A stretch of 64,000 nucleotides of DNA from the NCBI GenBank assembly GCA_030527545.1, contig JAUNAP010000004.1:1-64000 (forward strand), given 5' to 3'. The DNA comes from Actinomycetaceae bacterium. Lineage in GTDB: Bacteria > Actinomycetota > Actinomycetes > Actinomycetales > Actinomycetaceae. The position numbers were made by a program, and so were the translations under genes. Under the pieces are notes generated by a model. That model was given only the letters and a program-made list of their open reading frames with translations, did no database searches and had not been told where the DNA came from. Of the stretch, positions 19,911 to 31,492 are shown one piece after another (the stretch's first letter is position 1; each line of letters opens with the position of its first letter).

Positions 19911-20408
19911 CTAGCCCACCTTGTGGAGCCAGCGCACGGGCGCGCCGGCACCCGCGTAGCGGAAGGTTTCGAGTTCCTCATCCCAAGCGGCACCGCACGC
20001 GAGCGCGAGGATCCTGTGGATCTGCTCGACGTCGGTGGTCTCGAGGGCTTCGCGGACACGCTCTTCGGGGATGACGACGTTACCGAGGACGTCGGTTTGG
20101 GCGTGGAAGATCCCGAGCTCGGGTGTGTAGGACCAGCGACCACCATCGGTGATAGCGGTAGCGTCTTCGGTGATCTCGTAACGCAGGTGTTCCCAGCCGC
20201 GAAGCGCCGACGCGAGCCGAGCACCCGTTCCGACGGGAGCGGCCCAGCTGAGCTCGGCGCGAAATGTCTCGGCCTGTGCGGGCTGGGGCGTCCACTCCAT
20301 GGTGACGGGGTGGTCGAGGACGGTTTGCGCCGCCCATTCGATATGCGGGCAGAGCGCACGCGGGCATGAGTGCACGAAAAGAACACCGCGGGTGATGTCC
20401 CTAGTCAT
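19911..20408 (-). CDS. DUF3145 family protein
   Basis: A 165-residue protein matching the actinobacterial DUF3145 family. It starts MTRDITRGVLFVHSCPRALCPHIEWA, contains GWEHLRYEITEDATAITDGGRWSYTPELGIFHAQTD and ends with CGAAWDEELETFRYAGAG...VRWLHKVG. Function is unknown. In other actinobacteria the family often sits beside fatty-acid synthase carrier genes, which agrees with the carrier-like gene immediately downstream. GGAGACACG precedes the start codon. Confidence 0.85.
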   Translation of the reverse strand: MTRDITRGVLFVHSCPRALCPHIEWAAQTVLDHPVTMEWTPQPAQAETFRAELSWAAPVGTGARLASALRGWEHLRYEITEDATAITDGGRWSYTPELGIFHAQTDVLGNVVIPEERVREALETTDVEQIHRILALACGAAWDEELETFRYAGAGAPVRWLHKVG

Positions 20409-20504
20409 CGTGTCTCCCTTCGACGAGGATCGTCTTCCCCTACGTCCTCGAACCGGCGGACACGGCGCTCAACGGTGTGTGGACAGTATAGACAATTTTC
20501 ACCC

Positions 20505-20533
20505 TTGACTGGGAGAGAGATATGTCATACTCT
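20505..20533 (+). promoter_or_regulatory. Probable promoter for the 20594-21447 transcript
   Basis: -35 TTGACT (20505-20510) and -10 TACTCT (20528-20533) are separated by 17 bases. This predicts a start near 20540 and a ~50-base leader before the mini-cistron. Confidence 0.5.
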
Positions 20534-20593
20534 CAGCACTACAGATAAATATTGCACCCCCGCCGCCAGACATCTACCGCAAGGATTCCCCTC

Positions 20594-20644
20594 ATGACAC
20601 GACGAATCACTATCACCCTCTTCGCTGTTTTCTTCCGCTCCTAG
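20594..20644 (+). CDS. 16-residue mini-cistron (possible leader peptide)
   Basis: ATG at 20594 follows AAGGA by eight bases and starts the peptide MTRRITITLFAVFFRS, which stops at 20644. The next gene's ATG lies eight bases after the stop and has no good ribosome binding site of its own. The well-placed promoter and binding site suggest it is translated. It has two arginines and then a hydrophobic run, like a truncated signal sequence. Either it is a leader that couples translation, or a one-base frameshift has separated a signal peptide from the following protein. Confidence 0.4.
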   Translation: MTRRITITLFAVFFRS

Positions 20645-20652
20645 CACGAGCG

Positions 20653-21447
20653 ATGTTGACCAGCTACGTGAGCATTGACGCCGCCGTCGGTCCCTCGGGA
20701 AATTGGCAGGTGAGCGTACCCACCTACGGCCCGTCCCTCATCGGCATGATCGCCACAATGCGTACTTGGCCCCGCATAGCTGCCTCTTCTCGGCCTGCAG
20801 GTGACGGCGAGGTCGAGCTGGATTGGGTGACGCCCCTCGAGGGCGGGGTCGAGTTTGCTCTCGTCGCAACCGATACGGGGTTGGCCGTGGACGTGCGCGA
20901 ATCCTGGATGAGCGGAGGGGTGCAACCGCACACGCGCGTGCGAGTCTCCCTCACCGACCTCGACCGTTTCGTTCACCATCTCTCGAAGGCGAGCGAGGGA
21001 CGGGGGCTCGGCGCTAGCCTCGGTACTCGCCCAAGCCACGACGAGTACGCCCACTCCTCCCACCCGCTCATTGCGATCGAGCCGGATCTCCTCACCAACC
21101 TGGCTGACCCATACCTGCCGCCCATAGCCTGCCCGATCACAAGTGAGGACATCGCCTGGGTACGCACCCTCCTCACCGAGCTCGTGCCTTGTCTCGGCCC
21201 ACTTCCGTCATGGCGTGCCCAAGAAAAGTCATTGAAGACGAGTCCGAGCGGAGAGCTCACGGTGGCACTCACCTGCTATTGCGATGAGGACAATACGCGC
21301 CTCGCGCAGGTTACGGTTGGGACCCATGCGCTCGGCCCTCTGTGGAGCATGAGGCTTGGGCGCGACGAGGCGCGCGCCAGTGCTGCCCACGCGACGGTCT
21401 CGCGAGCGATCCTCATCGGCGACGTCAGTACGCGCCCGCCTCTTTAG
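20653..21447 (+). CDS. Hypothetical protein
   Basis: A 264-residue protein that I do not recognise. It has no membrane segment and no obvious catalytic motif. The composition is mixed, with recurring VRVSLTDLDRFVHHLSKASEGRG- and LTVALTCYCDEDNTRLAQVTVG-type segments that suggest alternating strands. The frame remains open upstream through the mini-cistron region (past 20593) without a start codon, so a frameshifted longer gene is possible. It is convergent with def, ending three bases before the def stop. Confidence 0.55.
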   Translation: MLTSYVSIDAAVGPSGNWQVSVPTYGPSLIGMIATMRTWPRIAASSRPAGDGEVELDWVTPLEGGVEFALVATDTGLAVDVRESWMSGGVQPHTRVRVSLTDLDRFVHHLSKASEGRGLGASLGTRPSHDEYAHSSHPLIAIEPDLLTNLADPYLPPIACPITSEDIAWVRTLLTELVPCLGPLPSWRAQEKSLKTSPSGELTVALTCYCDEDNTRLAQVTVGTHALGPLWSMRLGRDEARASAAHATVSRAILIGDVSTRPPL

Positions 21448-21450
21448 CCG

Positions 21451-21942
21451 CTACAGCCCCTGCTTGCGCAATTCCGCCATGGCCTTGCGGCGATACCGCT
21501 TACTCAACCGATCGAGGTAGAGATGACCATCGAGGTGATCCACCTCGTGCTGGATGCAACGGGCCATCAGCTCCTCGCCCTCGACGATCTTCTTCTTCCC
21601 GTCGAGGTCGATACCCTCGGCGCGCGCGTACCAGGCACGCTCGGTCGGATAGAACAGCCCCGGCACGGACAGGCAGCCCTCATCGCCGTCTTGATACTCG
21701 TCCTCGCTCAGCTCGACGATAACCGGGTTGAGGATGTAGTCGATCTCCCCATCGATGTTCCACGAAAAAGCGCGCCTCGACACCCCGATCTGGTTCGCCG
21801 CCAGACCGGCGCGGCCGTCGTCGTCCACCGTCTCGAGCAGATCCTCAACCAGCTGCTTGATGGCAGTATCGATCGTCGTGATCGGATCGCACGGCGTCCG
21901 CAGCACGGGATCGCCAATAATACGGATATCTCGCCACGCCAT
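21451..21942 (-). CDS. def: Peptide deformylase
   Basis: Metalloenzyme removing the N-formyl group from new proteins; Map then removes methionine. The 163-residue protein carries all three PDF motifs: GLAANQ (46-51), EGCLS (88-92, with the Cys metal ligand) and HEVDH (132-136, with two His ligands and the catalytic Glu). It lies three bases after the proS gene on the same strand. Confidence 0.96.
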   Translation of the reverse strand: MAWRDIRIIGDPVLRTPCDPITTIDTAIKQLVEDLLETVDDDGRAGLAANQIGVSRRAFSWNIDGEIDYILNPVIVELSEDEYQDGDEGCLSVPGLFYPTERAWYARAEGIDLDGKKKIVEGEELMARCIQHEVDHLDGHLYLDRLSKRYRRKAMAELRKQGL

Positions 21943-21944
21943 CG

Positions 21945-23753
21945 TTAGACCTCCTGAGAACGCGCTAGATCGTCGGCAACCCGCTTCGACACGTGCGCCA
22001 CCACGTCGTCGACGCCCACCTCAATCGAGGTGCCCTCGCGACGCTCGCGCACCTCGACGACGCCGTTCGACAAGCCACGCCCGACCACGATCGTATAGGG
22101 CATACCGAGCAGCTCGGCATCGGCGAACTTCACACCGGCCGAAACCTTCTTGCGGTCATCAACGAGGACGTCAACACCTTCGCGCTCGAGGGCACGCCCG
22201 ATCTCGCACGCCTTGTCCACGAGCTCCTCAGACTTACCTACCGCAACGATCGCGACGTGGAAAGGCGCCACATTCGTCGGCCACGCGAGTCCCTTCTCGT
22301 CGTGATTGGCCTCGGCGAGCGCGGCCAACACCCGCGACACCCCGATGCCGTAGGAGCCCATCGTGACGATCTGGGTCTTTCCGTTGGCATCGAGGACCTT
22401 GAGATCGAGCGCCTTCGCGTACTTGCGGCCCAGCTGGAAAATGTGGCCAATCTCGATGCCGCGCGCCGTCTCCAGGGGGCCCGACCCATCGGGTGCAGGG
22501 TCGCCGGGGCGAATCTCAGCTGCCTCGACAGTCCCGTCCGCATGAAAATCACGACCGGCAACGAGATGGTAGAGGTGATACCCCTCTTCGCCAGCACCGG
22601 CGATCCACTCGGTCCCATCAACAACCCGCGGATCGACGAGGAGACGAGGTGACCCCGAGATCTCCCCCTCCTCGCTGACGACGCGGTCTGGATGGTCGGG
22701 TCCCGCGCACGTCGGACCCGTAAAACCGGGAACGATTGAGGGGTAGGGCGCGAGGTCCTCCGGCGAAGCCAGATCGACCGTGTCAGCCCCCAGCGACGCC
22801 TCCAGCCGCTTCATGTCGATATCGCGGTCGCCCGGCACGCACACGAGAACGACCTCGCGGCGACCATCCCCGTACGCGGCCGTCACCATAAGGGCCTTGA
22901 GGGTGTCGGCGGCACTCCATGGCCGACCGTCCTCACGCGGATAAGCCTCGTTCGAATAGTCGACCACCGCCTCGATCGTGTGCGCCCCCGGGGTCTCGCG
23001 CTTGACCGACTGAGGGACCGACTCCCATCCGCGAGGCTCGGGCGCGACCGTCGTCACCGCTTCCGCGTTCGCCGCATACCCGCCCGCGGAGCGTACGAAC
23101 GTGTCCTCCCCGATCTCGCAGGGGAAAAGGAACTCTTCCGAACGCGAACCGCCCATGGGCCCCGACATTGCCTGGCAAATGACGTGGGGCAGACCCAGAC
23201 GCTTGAAAATACGCTGATAAGCGCCGCGCTGCGCCTCGTAAGATCGATCGAGCCCCTCGTCGTCGATGTCGAAGGAATAGGCGTCTTTCATGACGAATTC
23301 GCGCCCGCGGATTACCCCGGCGCGCGGACGTGCCTCGTCGCGATACTTCGTTTGGATCTGGTACAGCATGCACGGCAGATCCTTATACGACGAATACATG
23401 TCCTTGACGAGGAGGGTAAACATCTCCTCGTGCGTCGGCGCGAGCAGATAGTCGCCCCCACGCCGATCCTTGAGCCGGAAAAGATTGTCGCCGTACTCGC
23501 TCCACCGGCCCGTCGCCTCGTAGGGGCCCGACGGCAACAAGGCGGGGAACTCGACCTCATCGCATCCGATGGCCTCCATCTCCTCGCGGACCACGGCCGA
23601 GACCTTGCCCAACATGCGCAGGCCCAGCGGCATCCACGTGTAGATACCCGGAGCTGCCCGGCGGATATATCCGGCGCGCACGAGCAGCTTGTGGCTCGCC
23701 ACCTCCGCGTCCGCGGGATCCTCGCGCAGCGTACGAACAAAATACGTCGACAT
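21945..23753 (-). CDS. proS: Prolyl-tRNA synthetase, bacterial type
   Basis: Class II synthetase for tRNA-Pro, 602 residues from the ATG at 23753. The start [32 protein letters not shown] and [40 protein letters not shown] are motif 1/2 landmarks. A ~200-residue insertion (YbaK-type editing) sits between motifs 2 and 3. Motif 3 contains [15 protein letters not shown]. The anticodon domain is C-terminal. A GTG seven codons earlier (23774) is an alternative start. Neither has a strong ribosome binding site. Confidence 0.96.
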   Translation of the reverse strand: MSTYFVRTLREDPADAEVASHKLLVRAGYIRRAAPGIYTWMPLGLRMLGKVSAVVREEMEAIGCDEVEFPALLPSGPYEATGRWSEYGDNLFRLKDRRGGDYLLAPTHEEMFTLLVKDMYSSYKDLPCMLYQIQTKYRDEARPRAGVIRGREFVMKDAYSFDIDDEGLDRSYEAQRGAYQRIFKRLGLPHVICQAMSGPMGGSRSEEFLFPCEIGEDTFVRSAGGYAANAEAVTTVAPEPRGWESVPQSVKRETPGAHTIEAVVDYSNEAYPREDGRPWSAADTLKALMVTAAYGDGRREVVLVCVPGDRDIDMKRLEASLGADTVDLASPEDLAPYPSIVPGFTGPTCAGPDHPDRVVSEEGEISGSPRLLVDPRVVDGTEWIAGAGEEGYHLYHLVAGRDFHADGTVEAAEIRPGDPAPDGSGPLETARGIEIGHIFQLGRKYAKALDLKVLDANGKTQIVTMGSYGIGVSRVLAALAEANHDEKGLAWPTNVAPFHVAIVAVGKSEELVDKACEIGRALEREGVDVLVDDRKKVSAGVKFADAELLGMPYTIVVGRGLSNGVVEVRERREGTSIEVGVDDVVAHVSKRVADDLARSQEV

Positions 23754-23798
23754 CGTCTTTAGCACGGTGTCCACTGTAGTGCACGAGGAGCGCTCACC

Positions 23799-24968
<1,170 letters not shown>

Positions 24969-25008
24969 GCGTCTAGTATGTTCCTTTCCTCATCGCGATG
25001 CATCCTCC

Positions 25009-26313
25009 TTAGAGCAGGTGGAGCGGATTGATGATGTCAGCGAGGATGAGGATGACCGTCATAATGGCCAACAACCCCCACACGACAACCACAAGAGGCA
25101 TCATCCTTGCCGTATCCGCTGGTCCCGGATCGGGAAGACCCCGCATCCGCGCGATGGCGCGACGACCCCCCTCAAACAGCGCCGAAACGATGTGCCCGCC
25201 GTCAAGAGGCAAGAGCGGGATGAGGTTAAAGATAAACAGCGCCATGTTCAGCGAAGCGACGAGCGAAAGCAGGGAACCCGCACGATCCGCCAGGCTCACG
25301 CTCGGGGCATCACTCGAGGTGATCTCACCAGAGACGCGAGCGATCCCAACAACACTCATGACGGAGTTCGCGTCGCGTGGCGTCCCAGTCACCATGTCGG
25401 TGACCGTCTGCCACAATGTCTGTGGCAGGCGCACGATTATTCCCGCCGTACCCGATGCCGTTTGCCACAGCGCCTCACCTAATTCCTGCACGCCACCGCG
25501 ATGGTGAGCCAGCTTCGCGCTCACCCCGGCGACCGGGACTCCATTGACGAGGACCGGCTGGACCATGACGCTTCTCTCCACGCCGTTGCGCACGTAGCCG
25601 ACCTCGGCTGCTTTATCGCCTCCGGCGGCGATCGCCGCCTTCACCTCGTTCCACGTCTCCACGCGTGTGCCGCCCCAAGAGGTGATGGTGTCGCCTGCAC
25701 GCAGGCCCGCGGCTCCCGCCGGTCCCGGCGAATCTCCCGGACGGCACTGCTCCGCCGTCGTCACGCACGGTGACACCGATGCGAGCGTGGTCGTCGGCGC
25801 CTGATAGCCGATAGCGCACAGGGCTATCGCCATGAAGACGACGGCAAGAACGAGGTTCATGACCGGCCCGCCCAGCATGACAACGATCTTTTGCCAGGCC
25901 GGAAGTTCATAAAATGGCTTGCCGGCCCCCTCCCACCGCTCAAGCTCCTCACGCGAAGCCTCGCGCGCCTCCTGGGCCATCGTCGGCTTGAGCGCCTCGC
26001 GCTCCTCCGGTTCCATGGCATCGGCTGCGGCCAACGTCAGCCTGCGCCTGCCTAGGCGATATCCGCGATCGGTCGGACAGCCTGGACGATACATGCCGAG
26101 AATGGAGACGTAGCCGCCAAGCAAGACGGCCTTAATCCCATACTCGGTACCTTTTCTCATCGTCGACCACAGCGTCGGGCCAAACCCAACAAAATAACGT
26201 GACACGATCGCCCCGAATTTCTTCGCGGGCACGAGGTGACCGACCTCGTGGAGAGCAACGGAGACCAACAGCCCCACGATCATGAGGATCACGCCGAATG
26301 CGTAAGAGACCAT
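25009..26313 (-). CDS. rseP: Site-2 protease, RseP/Rip1 family
   Basis: Intramembrane zinc metalloprotease that cuts anti-sigma factors or other membrane proteins. 434 residues. HEVGH at 22-26 in the first membrane segment gives the zinc ligands and catalytic Glu. A PDZ-like domain is seen around GPAGAAGLRAGDTITSWGGTRVETWNEVK. The C-terminal FNLIPLLPLDGGHI supplies the third ligand. A ~90-residue insertion after the first helix is unusual in being rich in Glu and Arg. I chose the ATG at 26313 because AAGGAG lies seven bases upstream. It overlaps the dxr stop by one base. Confidence 0.93.
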   Translation of the reverse strand: MVSYAFGVILMIVGLLVSVALHEVGHLVPAKKFGAIVSRYFVGFGPTLWSTMRKGTEYGIKAVLLGGYVSILGMYRPGCPTDRGYRLGRRRLTLAAADAMEPEEREALKPTMAQEAREASREELERWEGAGKPFYELPAWQKIVVMLGGPVMNLVLAVVFMAIALCAIGYQAPTTTLASVSPCVTTAEQCRPGDSPGPAGAAGLRAGDTITSWGGTRVETWNEVKAAIAAGGDKAAEVGYVRNGVERSVMVQPVLVNGVPVAGVSAKLAHHRGGVQELGEALWQTASGTAGIIVRLPQTLWQTVTDMVTGTPRDANSVMSVVGIARVSGEITSSDAPSVSLADRAGSLLSLVASLNMALFIFNLIPLLPLDGGHIVSALFEGGRRAIARMRGLPDPGPADTARMMPLVVVVWGLLAIMTVILILADIINPLHLL

Positions 26314-27512
26314 TAGCACTCCTTAGCCATCCATTCGCCTGCGCGCCGTTTCGCCCACTTTTGCACCTCGGCGACGTCGTCGAGGGACGGCGAAGAGATT
26401 CCTTCGTGCTCGGTCAAGACCCGCTCGACCGTGTCAACGATCGACAGGTAGCTCGTGCGCCCTGCCAAGAAAGCATCGACCATCGCTTCGTTGGCGGCAT
26501 TAAACACAGCCGGGTGCGTGTCCGAACTCGCCACCGCGTAGCGAGCCAGCACGATCGCCGGGAAAGTCTTGTCGTCGACAGGTTCGAACGTCCAGCTCGA
26601 GGCGGAGAGGAAATCGCACGGTGTCGCGACGTCACCCAGCCGCTCGGGCCAAGTCAACCCCAGCGCGATCGGCAGACGCATATCGGGGGGAGAAGCTTGG
26701 AGCACCGTTGCGCCGTCGCGCCAGGTCACTCCTGAATGCACGATCGACTGCGGATGGACGACAGGAACGATAGAACGCGGATCGACATCGAAAAGGAGCG
26801 ATGCTTCGATAAGCTCGAGTCCCTTGTTGACCAGCGTCGACGAGTTGATCGTCACCACCGGGCCCATATTCCACGTGGGATGGGCCAGCGCCTGTTCGAC
26901 CGTCACGTCGCGCAGCTGTGCCCGCGTGCGTCCTCTAAAGGGCCCGCCCGAGGCCGTCAACATGATCTCGTGCACCTGGGTGCGACCGGTCACGCGTTCC
27001 GCGCACATGCCGCGTTCGTGGACCCCGCTCGCCAACGCCTGTGCAATAGCCGAATGCTCAGAATCTACGGGCACGACCTGACCCGGATAACGTTGCGCCT
27101 GCTTGACCAGGGCGCCCCCGACGACAAGCGACTCCTTGTTAGCCAAGGCTAACCGAGCACCACAGCGCAGCGCGGCGAGCGTCGCATCCAAACCGAGGCC
27201 ACCGTTGACGCCGTTGAGAACGACCGCCCCACTCCACTCGCCAGCGATGAGGGCTAAGGACGATTCGCCGCCGACAACGCGAGTCGACAGGCCGCGATCC
27301 TTAAGTAGCTTCTCCATCTCCAAGGCCGCGGCAGGGTCGCTCACCGCCAGCGCCTCGGGGCTGAAGCGTTCGACCTGAGACAGGAGGAGATCCAGACGAG
27401 ACCCATAGGCCGACAAAGCCCGCACCCGCAGCTCGTCACGGTGACGCGCGACGACATCGAGAGCCTGCGTACCGATCGACCCTGTCGATCCGAGGATAAC
27501 GACGTCGCGCAT
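26313..27512 (-). CDS. dxr: 1-deoxy-D-xylulose-5-phosphate reductoisomerase
   Basis: Second MEP-pathway enzyme, NADPH-dependent formation of MEP. 399 residues. The N-terminal GSTGSIGTQALDVV is the NADPH motif. LANKESLVVGG, PVDSEHSAIAQAL and TASGGPFRG are the conserved active-site blocks. MRLPIALGLTWPERL follows. It overlaps the DivIVA-domain gene stop by one base (TAATG) and continues into rseP and ispG. Confidence 0.97.
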   Translation of the reverse strand: MRDVVILGSTGSIGTQALDVVARHRDELRVRALSAYGSRLDLLLSQVERFSPEALAVSDPAAALEMEKLLKDRGLSTRVVGGESSLALIAGEWSGAVVLNGVNGGLGLDATLAALRCGARLALANKESLVVGGALVKQAQRYPGQVVPVDSEHSAIAQALASGVHERGMCAERVTGRTQVHEIMLTASGGPFRGRTRAQLRDVTVEQALAHPTWNMGPVVTINSSTLVNKGLELIEASLLFDVDPRSIVPVVHPQSIVHSGVTWRDGATVLQASPPDMRLPIALGLTWPERLGDVATPCDFLSASSWTFEPVDDKTFPAIVLARYAVASSDTHPAVFNAANEAMVDAFLAGRTSYLSIVDTVERVLTEHEGISSPSLDDVAEVQKWAKRRAGEWMAKEC

Positions 27513-28066
27513 TATTCGACGGCCGTGAGGACTTCGACGGCACGCGACAAGAAGGCGTCGACAACGCCCTCCTCGTAGGCTTCGCGACCGCGGGCCGGCG
27601 AGAATGTCACGTAGCGGACCTCGTCCGCGGTCATCTCCCCGCCGTCTTCGAAGAATGCCGAGAGCCGATCGAGGAACGCATCGACCTCGCTCGCGCGATA
27701 TCCCCTGCCGTCCGGGTGCCTAAACCGCTCCCCCGGTTGCCTGACGAGGCGGCCATACAGCGTCGTCGCGCGGTCCGCGACCATGGCAAGCCACTGGTCT
27801 TGGCCCTTAGCGGCGACGTTCTCAGCCCGCTCCTGGCGGACAAACGCCGTCTCGAGACGATCAAGAGCCAAATCGACCTCACTCGTCGAATAACCCCCAC
27901 GCACCTGATGGAACGCCGCCTCGCGAACGTCGGAGGCTTTGAATTTCCGCGCCCCCGGTTCGCGCTCGTATGCGGCCCGGGCTGCGTCGAAGAACGCGTC
28001 AACCTCAGCTGGTTCGTATCCGCGCGACAGTCGACCGACCCGCGAAAAGGTCCTCGTCGTTGTCAT
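27512..28066 (-). CDS. DivIVA-domain protein with repeated domains
   Basis: A 184-residue soluble protein built from three related modules. The pattern (R/G)GY..(A/S)EVDAF(F/L)D(A/R) recurs as [15 protein letters not shown] near residue 15, [15 protein letters not shown] near 57 and [15 protein letters not shown] near 125. A fourth, degraded copy ([15 protein letters not shown]) is at the end. It resembles the short actinobacterial DivIVA-domain proteins rather than Wag31, because the long coiled coil is missing. It overlaps rlmN by four bases. A role in the cell envelope or polar localisation is inference. Confidence 0.75.
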   Translation of the reverse strand: MTTTRTFSRVGRLSRGYEPAEVDAFFDAARAAYEREPGARKFKASDVREAAFHQVRGGYSTSEVDLALDRLETAFVRQERAENVAAKGQDQWLAMVADRATTLYGRLVRQPGERFRHPDGRGYRASEVDAFLDRLSAFFEDGGEMTADEVRYVTFSPARGREAYEEGVVDAFLSRAVEVLTAVE

Positions 28067-29253
28067 TGAGCAGCCTCCTCCTCTTGTCCAGCCTGGGACG
28101 CGGCCGTCGCCAACTGCCCGCAGGCGCCGTCAATGTCTGATCCACGAGTGTCACGCAGGGTCGTGGCGATACCCGCATCAATAAGGGTAGCGATAAAGCG
28201 TTCCTGTGCCCGCTGAGAACTCGCCGTCCAGATCGAACCCGGCGTGGGGTTGAGCGGAATCGGGTTGACATGCACCCAACCGCGACCTCGCGCTAACAGC
28301 TTGTCGGCGAGCAACTGAGCGCGCCATTCGTGATCGTTCATGTCTCGAATGAGGGCGTATTCGATAGACACCCGCCTGCCGGTCGCCTCGAAGTAGGCCC
28401 TGCCGGCATCGAGAAGCTCATCGACCTTCCATCGCGAATTGATGGGGATGAGTTCGTCCCGCAGATCGTCGTCCGGGGCGTGCAACGAAATCGCTAGGCG
28501 TAGGGGCAGTCCCTCGCGGGCGAGCTTGCCAATCGCGGGCACAAGACCAACCGTGGACACGGTGATGTTACGTGCCGACATTCCAAACCCCTGCGGCGTC
28601 GCATCGACGCAACGGTGAATGGCATCGACGACAGCCCGATAGTTCGCCAGCGGCTCCCCCATCCCCATGAAAACAATGTTCGACAGGCGCGTGGGTCCGC
28701 CCGTGAGATCTCCTTCGGCGGCGCTTCGAGCCGCACGGCGGACCTGCTTGACGATCTCTGCCGTGGAGAGGTTACGGGTCAGCCCCATCTGCCCTGTCGC
28801 GCAAAAGGGGCACGCCATTCCGCATCCTGCTTCGCTCGACACGCACAGCGTCGTACGTTCGGGATAGCGCATAAGGACCGATTCGACACGCGCCCCGTCG
28901 AAGAGTTCCCACAGCGTCTTGATCGTCGTGCCGCGATCGGCCGTCTGTTTGGTGACCTCGCGCAAGAGCTGAGGGAGCAACCCCTGGGCCACCTCGCGCT
29001 GAGGCGCCGACAAGTCGCTCATCTGCTGGGGATCGGCCTCGTGACGGGCGAAATAGTGGCGCGACAACTGATCTGCGCGGAAAGGCTGTAGCCCGACCTC
29101 GCGAGCCCAGTCTTTGCGCGATTGCGCATCGAGATCGGCCAAGTGCCTAGGCGGCTTACCGCGCCGCTTCGCCACGAAACGGACGACGGGCTTCGCATCG
29201 GGCGTGAGTGCCCCCTGAGGCGGCTCGTCAGTCGGCCTAACCTGCCTGTTCAT
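28063..29253 (-). CDS. rlmN: Dual-specificity RNA methyltransferase RlmN
   Basis: Radical SAM enzyme that methylates C2 of A2503 in 23S rRNA and A37 in some tRNAs. 396 residues from the ATG at 29253. The radical SAM cysteines are C144, C148 and C151 (CGMACPFC). The N-terminal [11 protein letters not shown] segment and the C-terminal [13 protein letters not shown] are family marks. ACGQL near the C-terminus holds the methyl-carrying Cys. A GTG six codons upstream (29271) is an alternative start. It begins five bases after the cdsA stop. Confidence 0.95.
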   Translation of the reverse strand: MNRQVRPTDEPPQGALTPDAKPVVRFVAKRRGKPPRHLADLDAQSRKDWAREVGLQPFRADQLSRHYFARHEADPQQMSDLSAPQREVAQGLLPQLLREVTKQTADRGTTIKTLWELFDGARVESVLMRYPERTTLCVSSEAGCGMACPFCATGQMGLTRNLSTAEIVKQVRRAARSAAEGDLTGGPTRLSNIVFMGMGEPLANYRAVVDAIHRCVDATPQGFGMSARNITVSTVGLVPAIGKLAREGLPLRLAISLHAPDDDLRDELIPINSRWKVDELLDAGRAYFEATGRRVSIEYALIRDMNDHEWRAQLLADKLLARGRGWVHVNPIPLNPTPGSIWTASSQRAQERFIATLIDAGIATTLRDTRGSDIDGACGQLATAASQAGQEEEAAQ

Positions 29254-29258
29254 CGTGC

Positions 29259-30152
29259 TCACCACCCACACACAAGAGAAAAGACGACATAGTACAGAGG
29301 CGCCGTCACGAGCAGCGAATCGAGTCGATCCATCAGCCCACCGTGGCCGGGAAGCAAAGATCCCATGTCCTTCAGCCCGACGTCTCGTTTAATGAGCGAC
29401 TCGCCGAGATCTCCCAGCGTAGCGAGCAGCGCAGAGGCCGCACCAAGGAGCGGACCTACCCAAACGGGAGCGCCCAGCAGCCACAGACACACAGTGACGA
29501 CGATCATCGACATCGTCACCGAGCCGCACAGTCCCTCCCACGATTTCGACGGCGACACGCTCGGAGCAAGTTTGTGCTTACCAAAGAGAACGCCTGTGGC
29601 GTAGCCACCGATGTCATTGGACACCGTTCCCAATACGAACGTCACAATCGGCCAAGGTCCGCCGTGAACATAGGTAAGGACCACGAAGGACGCGAGGAAT
29701 GGCACGTACATGGCAAGGAGCGTCGATGCCAATACGTCACGCAATGCGTGTAGGCCCCCGCCGTCGAGGAGACGCCACAGGCCCAGGGCGCCAACAGTGA
29801 GAAAGAGGGCCATCCACGTGGCCTCCGTGCCAAGCTGCCAGGCACACACGACCATGCCGACCGTGCCCATCCATAGCGGCGGCAAGGACACGTGGATATC
29901 TGCCCTGCCGCACGCACGAGCCAGCTCCCAACATCCCACGCAGGCTGCTACCGCGACGAGGCCGACAAACACGGGCTGGGCGAGCACGAGCGAGACACCG
30001 ACCAACGCCAGTAGACCGATACCGATCGCAAAAGCCCAGGGCAGGTTTCGGCCCGCCCGCCCCGTTGCGGGCCGGGCGGGCTTATCGTTCATCGGAGGCG
30101 GAGAAACGATCCCTTTAGCTCGTCTCCCCAGCTCCCGCGAAACGCGTGACAC
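29259..30152 (-). CDS. cdsA: Phosphatidate cytidylyltransferase
   Basis: Integral membrane enzyme making CDP-diacylglycerol for phospholipid synthesis. 297 residues with about eight membrane segments from residue ~38 onward. The family signature is clear near the C-terminus: [10 protein letters not shown], then [32 protein letters not shown]. The GTG start at 30152 is five bases after frr. An ATG at 30092 is possible but lacks a ribosome binding site. Gene order frr-cdsA-rlmN is conserved in actinobacteria. Confidence 0.94.
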   Translation of the reverse strand: MSRVSRELGRRAKGIVSPPPMNDKPARPATGRAGRNLPWAFAIGIGLLALVGVSLVLAQPVFVGLVAVAACVGCWELARACGRADIHVSLPPLWMGTVGMVVCAWQLGTEATWMALFLTVGALGLWRLLDGGGLHALRDVLASTLLAMYVPFLASFVVLTYVHGGPWPIVTFVLGTVSNDIGGYATGVLFGKHKLAPSVSPSKSWEGLCGSVTMSMIVVTVCLWLLGAPVWVGPLLGAASALLATLGDLGESLIKRDVGLKDMGSLLPGHGGLMDRLDSLLVTAPLYYVVFSLVCGW

Positions 30153-30157
30153 GAACG

Positions 30158-30715
30158 CTACATCTCCAAAAGCTCGGATTCCTTCGCCGCCAAGATCTTA
30201 TCGATCTCGTCGACGTGCGAGCGCGTGAGAGATTCGACGTCCTTGTGGGCGCGCTCGACCTCGTCCTCGCCGGCCTCGCCGTCCTTCTTGATGCGGTCGA
30301 GTTCCTCCATGCCCTTGCGGCGAATGCCACGCACGGCGATGCGCGCCTCCTCCGCCTTCTGCCCAGCAAGCTTGACGTAGTCGCGACGTCGCTCCTCGGT
30401 GAGGGCGGGCAGCGAGATCCGAATGACGTGGCCATCGTCTGTGGGATTAACCCCGAGATCGGACTCTTGGATGGCACGAATGATGTCATTCGTCGCCGTC
30501 TTGTCGTAGGGGCTCACGAGCACCGTGCGTGCCTCAGGAATCGTGATGGAAGCGAGTTGTTGCAGCGGCGTCGGCGCGCCGTAGTAGTCGACCGAGATCG
30601 AGTTGAACAGCTGAGGATTTGCTCGGCCCGTACGGATCGCTCCAAACTCGTCGCGGCAAAACGCCACGGCCTTGTCCATCTTTTCTTCGGTTTCGAGCAG
30701 AACGTCGTCGATCAC
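30158..30715 (-). CDS. frr: Ribosome recycling factor
   Basis: Splits the post-termination ribosome with EF-G. The 185-residue length is standard. Signature stretches are TGRANPQLFNSISVDYYGAPTPLQQLASI and IRISLPALTEERRRDYVKLA, in the triple-helix bundle, with the conserved RGIRRKGMEELD helix after. It starts three bases after the pyrH stop. Confidence 0.97.
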   Translation of the reverse strand: MIDDVLLETEEKMDKAVAFCRDEFGAIRTGRANPQLFNSISVDYYGAPTPLQQLASITIPEARTVLVSPYDKTATNDIIRAIQESDLGVNPTDDGHVIRISLPALTEERRRDYVKLAGQKAEEARIAVRGIRRKGMEELDRIKKDGEAGEDEVERAHKDVESLTRSHVDEIDKILAAKESELLEM

Positions 30716-30718
30716 TGA

Positions 30719-31453
30719 TTACTCCTTCGTTGTCGTGGTCACGAGGGTTCCAATTGTCGCACCTTCAAGTGCAGCTGTAACGTTGCCCGGCTCGGACATC
30801 CCGAAAACGCGCATCGTCAAGTTGTTGTCCATAGCGAGACTGAACGCGGTCGAATCGACGACCTTCAACCCCTTCGCGAGCGCGTCAGCATAGGTAAGGC
30901 TCGTGTATCGCGTCGCGTTCGGGTCCTTCTTGGGATCAGCCGTGTAGACCCCGTCGACCCCATTCTTGCCCACAAGCAGTTCGTCACAGTGAGTCTCGAG
31001 CGCACGCTGCGCAGAGACTGTGTCCGTGGAGAAGAAAGGCAGGCCAGCGCCGGCGCCGAAGACGACGACCCGTCCCTTTTCCATATGACGGATCGCTTTG
31101 AGTGGAATGTAGGGTTCAGCAACCTGACCCATGTCAATAGCCGTTTGTACACGTGCCGTCACGCCCGCTTGCTCGAGGAGGTCCTGCAAAGCGAGGCAGT
31201 TCATCACCGTCCCCAGCATTCCCATGTAGTCCGCGCGGGCGCGATCGAGACCAGCTTCTTGCAGCTCGACCCCGCGGAAAAAGTTACCTCCGCCAACGAC
31301 GATCGCGACTTGAATTCCCTTCTTCACAGCTTCGGCGATCTGGGCGGCGACATCGCCGATCACGTCGAGGTCGAGTCCGACGGATCCGCCACCGAACACT
31401 TCCCCCGAAAGCTTGAGCATGACGCGCCGTGGGCGCGAGGCTGAATCTGACAT
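30719..31453 (-). CDS. pyrH: Uridylate kinase
   Basis: Phosphorylates UMP to UDP in pyrimidine nucleotide synthesis. 244 residues, amino-acid-kinase fold. [11 protein letters not shown] is the phosphate loop. [22 protein letters not shown] and [14 protein letters not shown] are family landmarks. It is separated from tsf by a strong hairpin and is followed immediately by frr. Confidence 0.97.
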   Translation of the reverse strand: MSDSASRPRRVMLKLSGEVFGGGSVGLDLDVIGDVAAQIAEAVKKGIQVAIVVGGGNFFRGVELQEAGLDRARADYMGMLGTVMNCLALQDLLEQAGVTARVQTAIDMGQVAEPYIPLKAIRHMEKGRVVVFGAGAGLPFFSTDTVSAQRALETHCDELLVGKNGVDGVYTADPKKDPNATRYTSLTYADALAKGLKVVDSTAFSLAMDNNLTMRVFGMSEPGNVTAALEGATIGTLVTTTTKE

Positions 31454-31492
31454 GGTCCTTCCTTCAGTTGACAGTGACGATGGCTATAGGTT

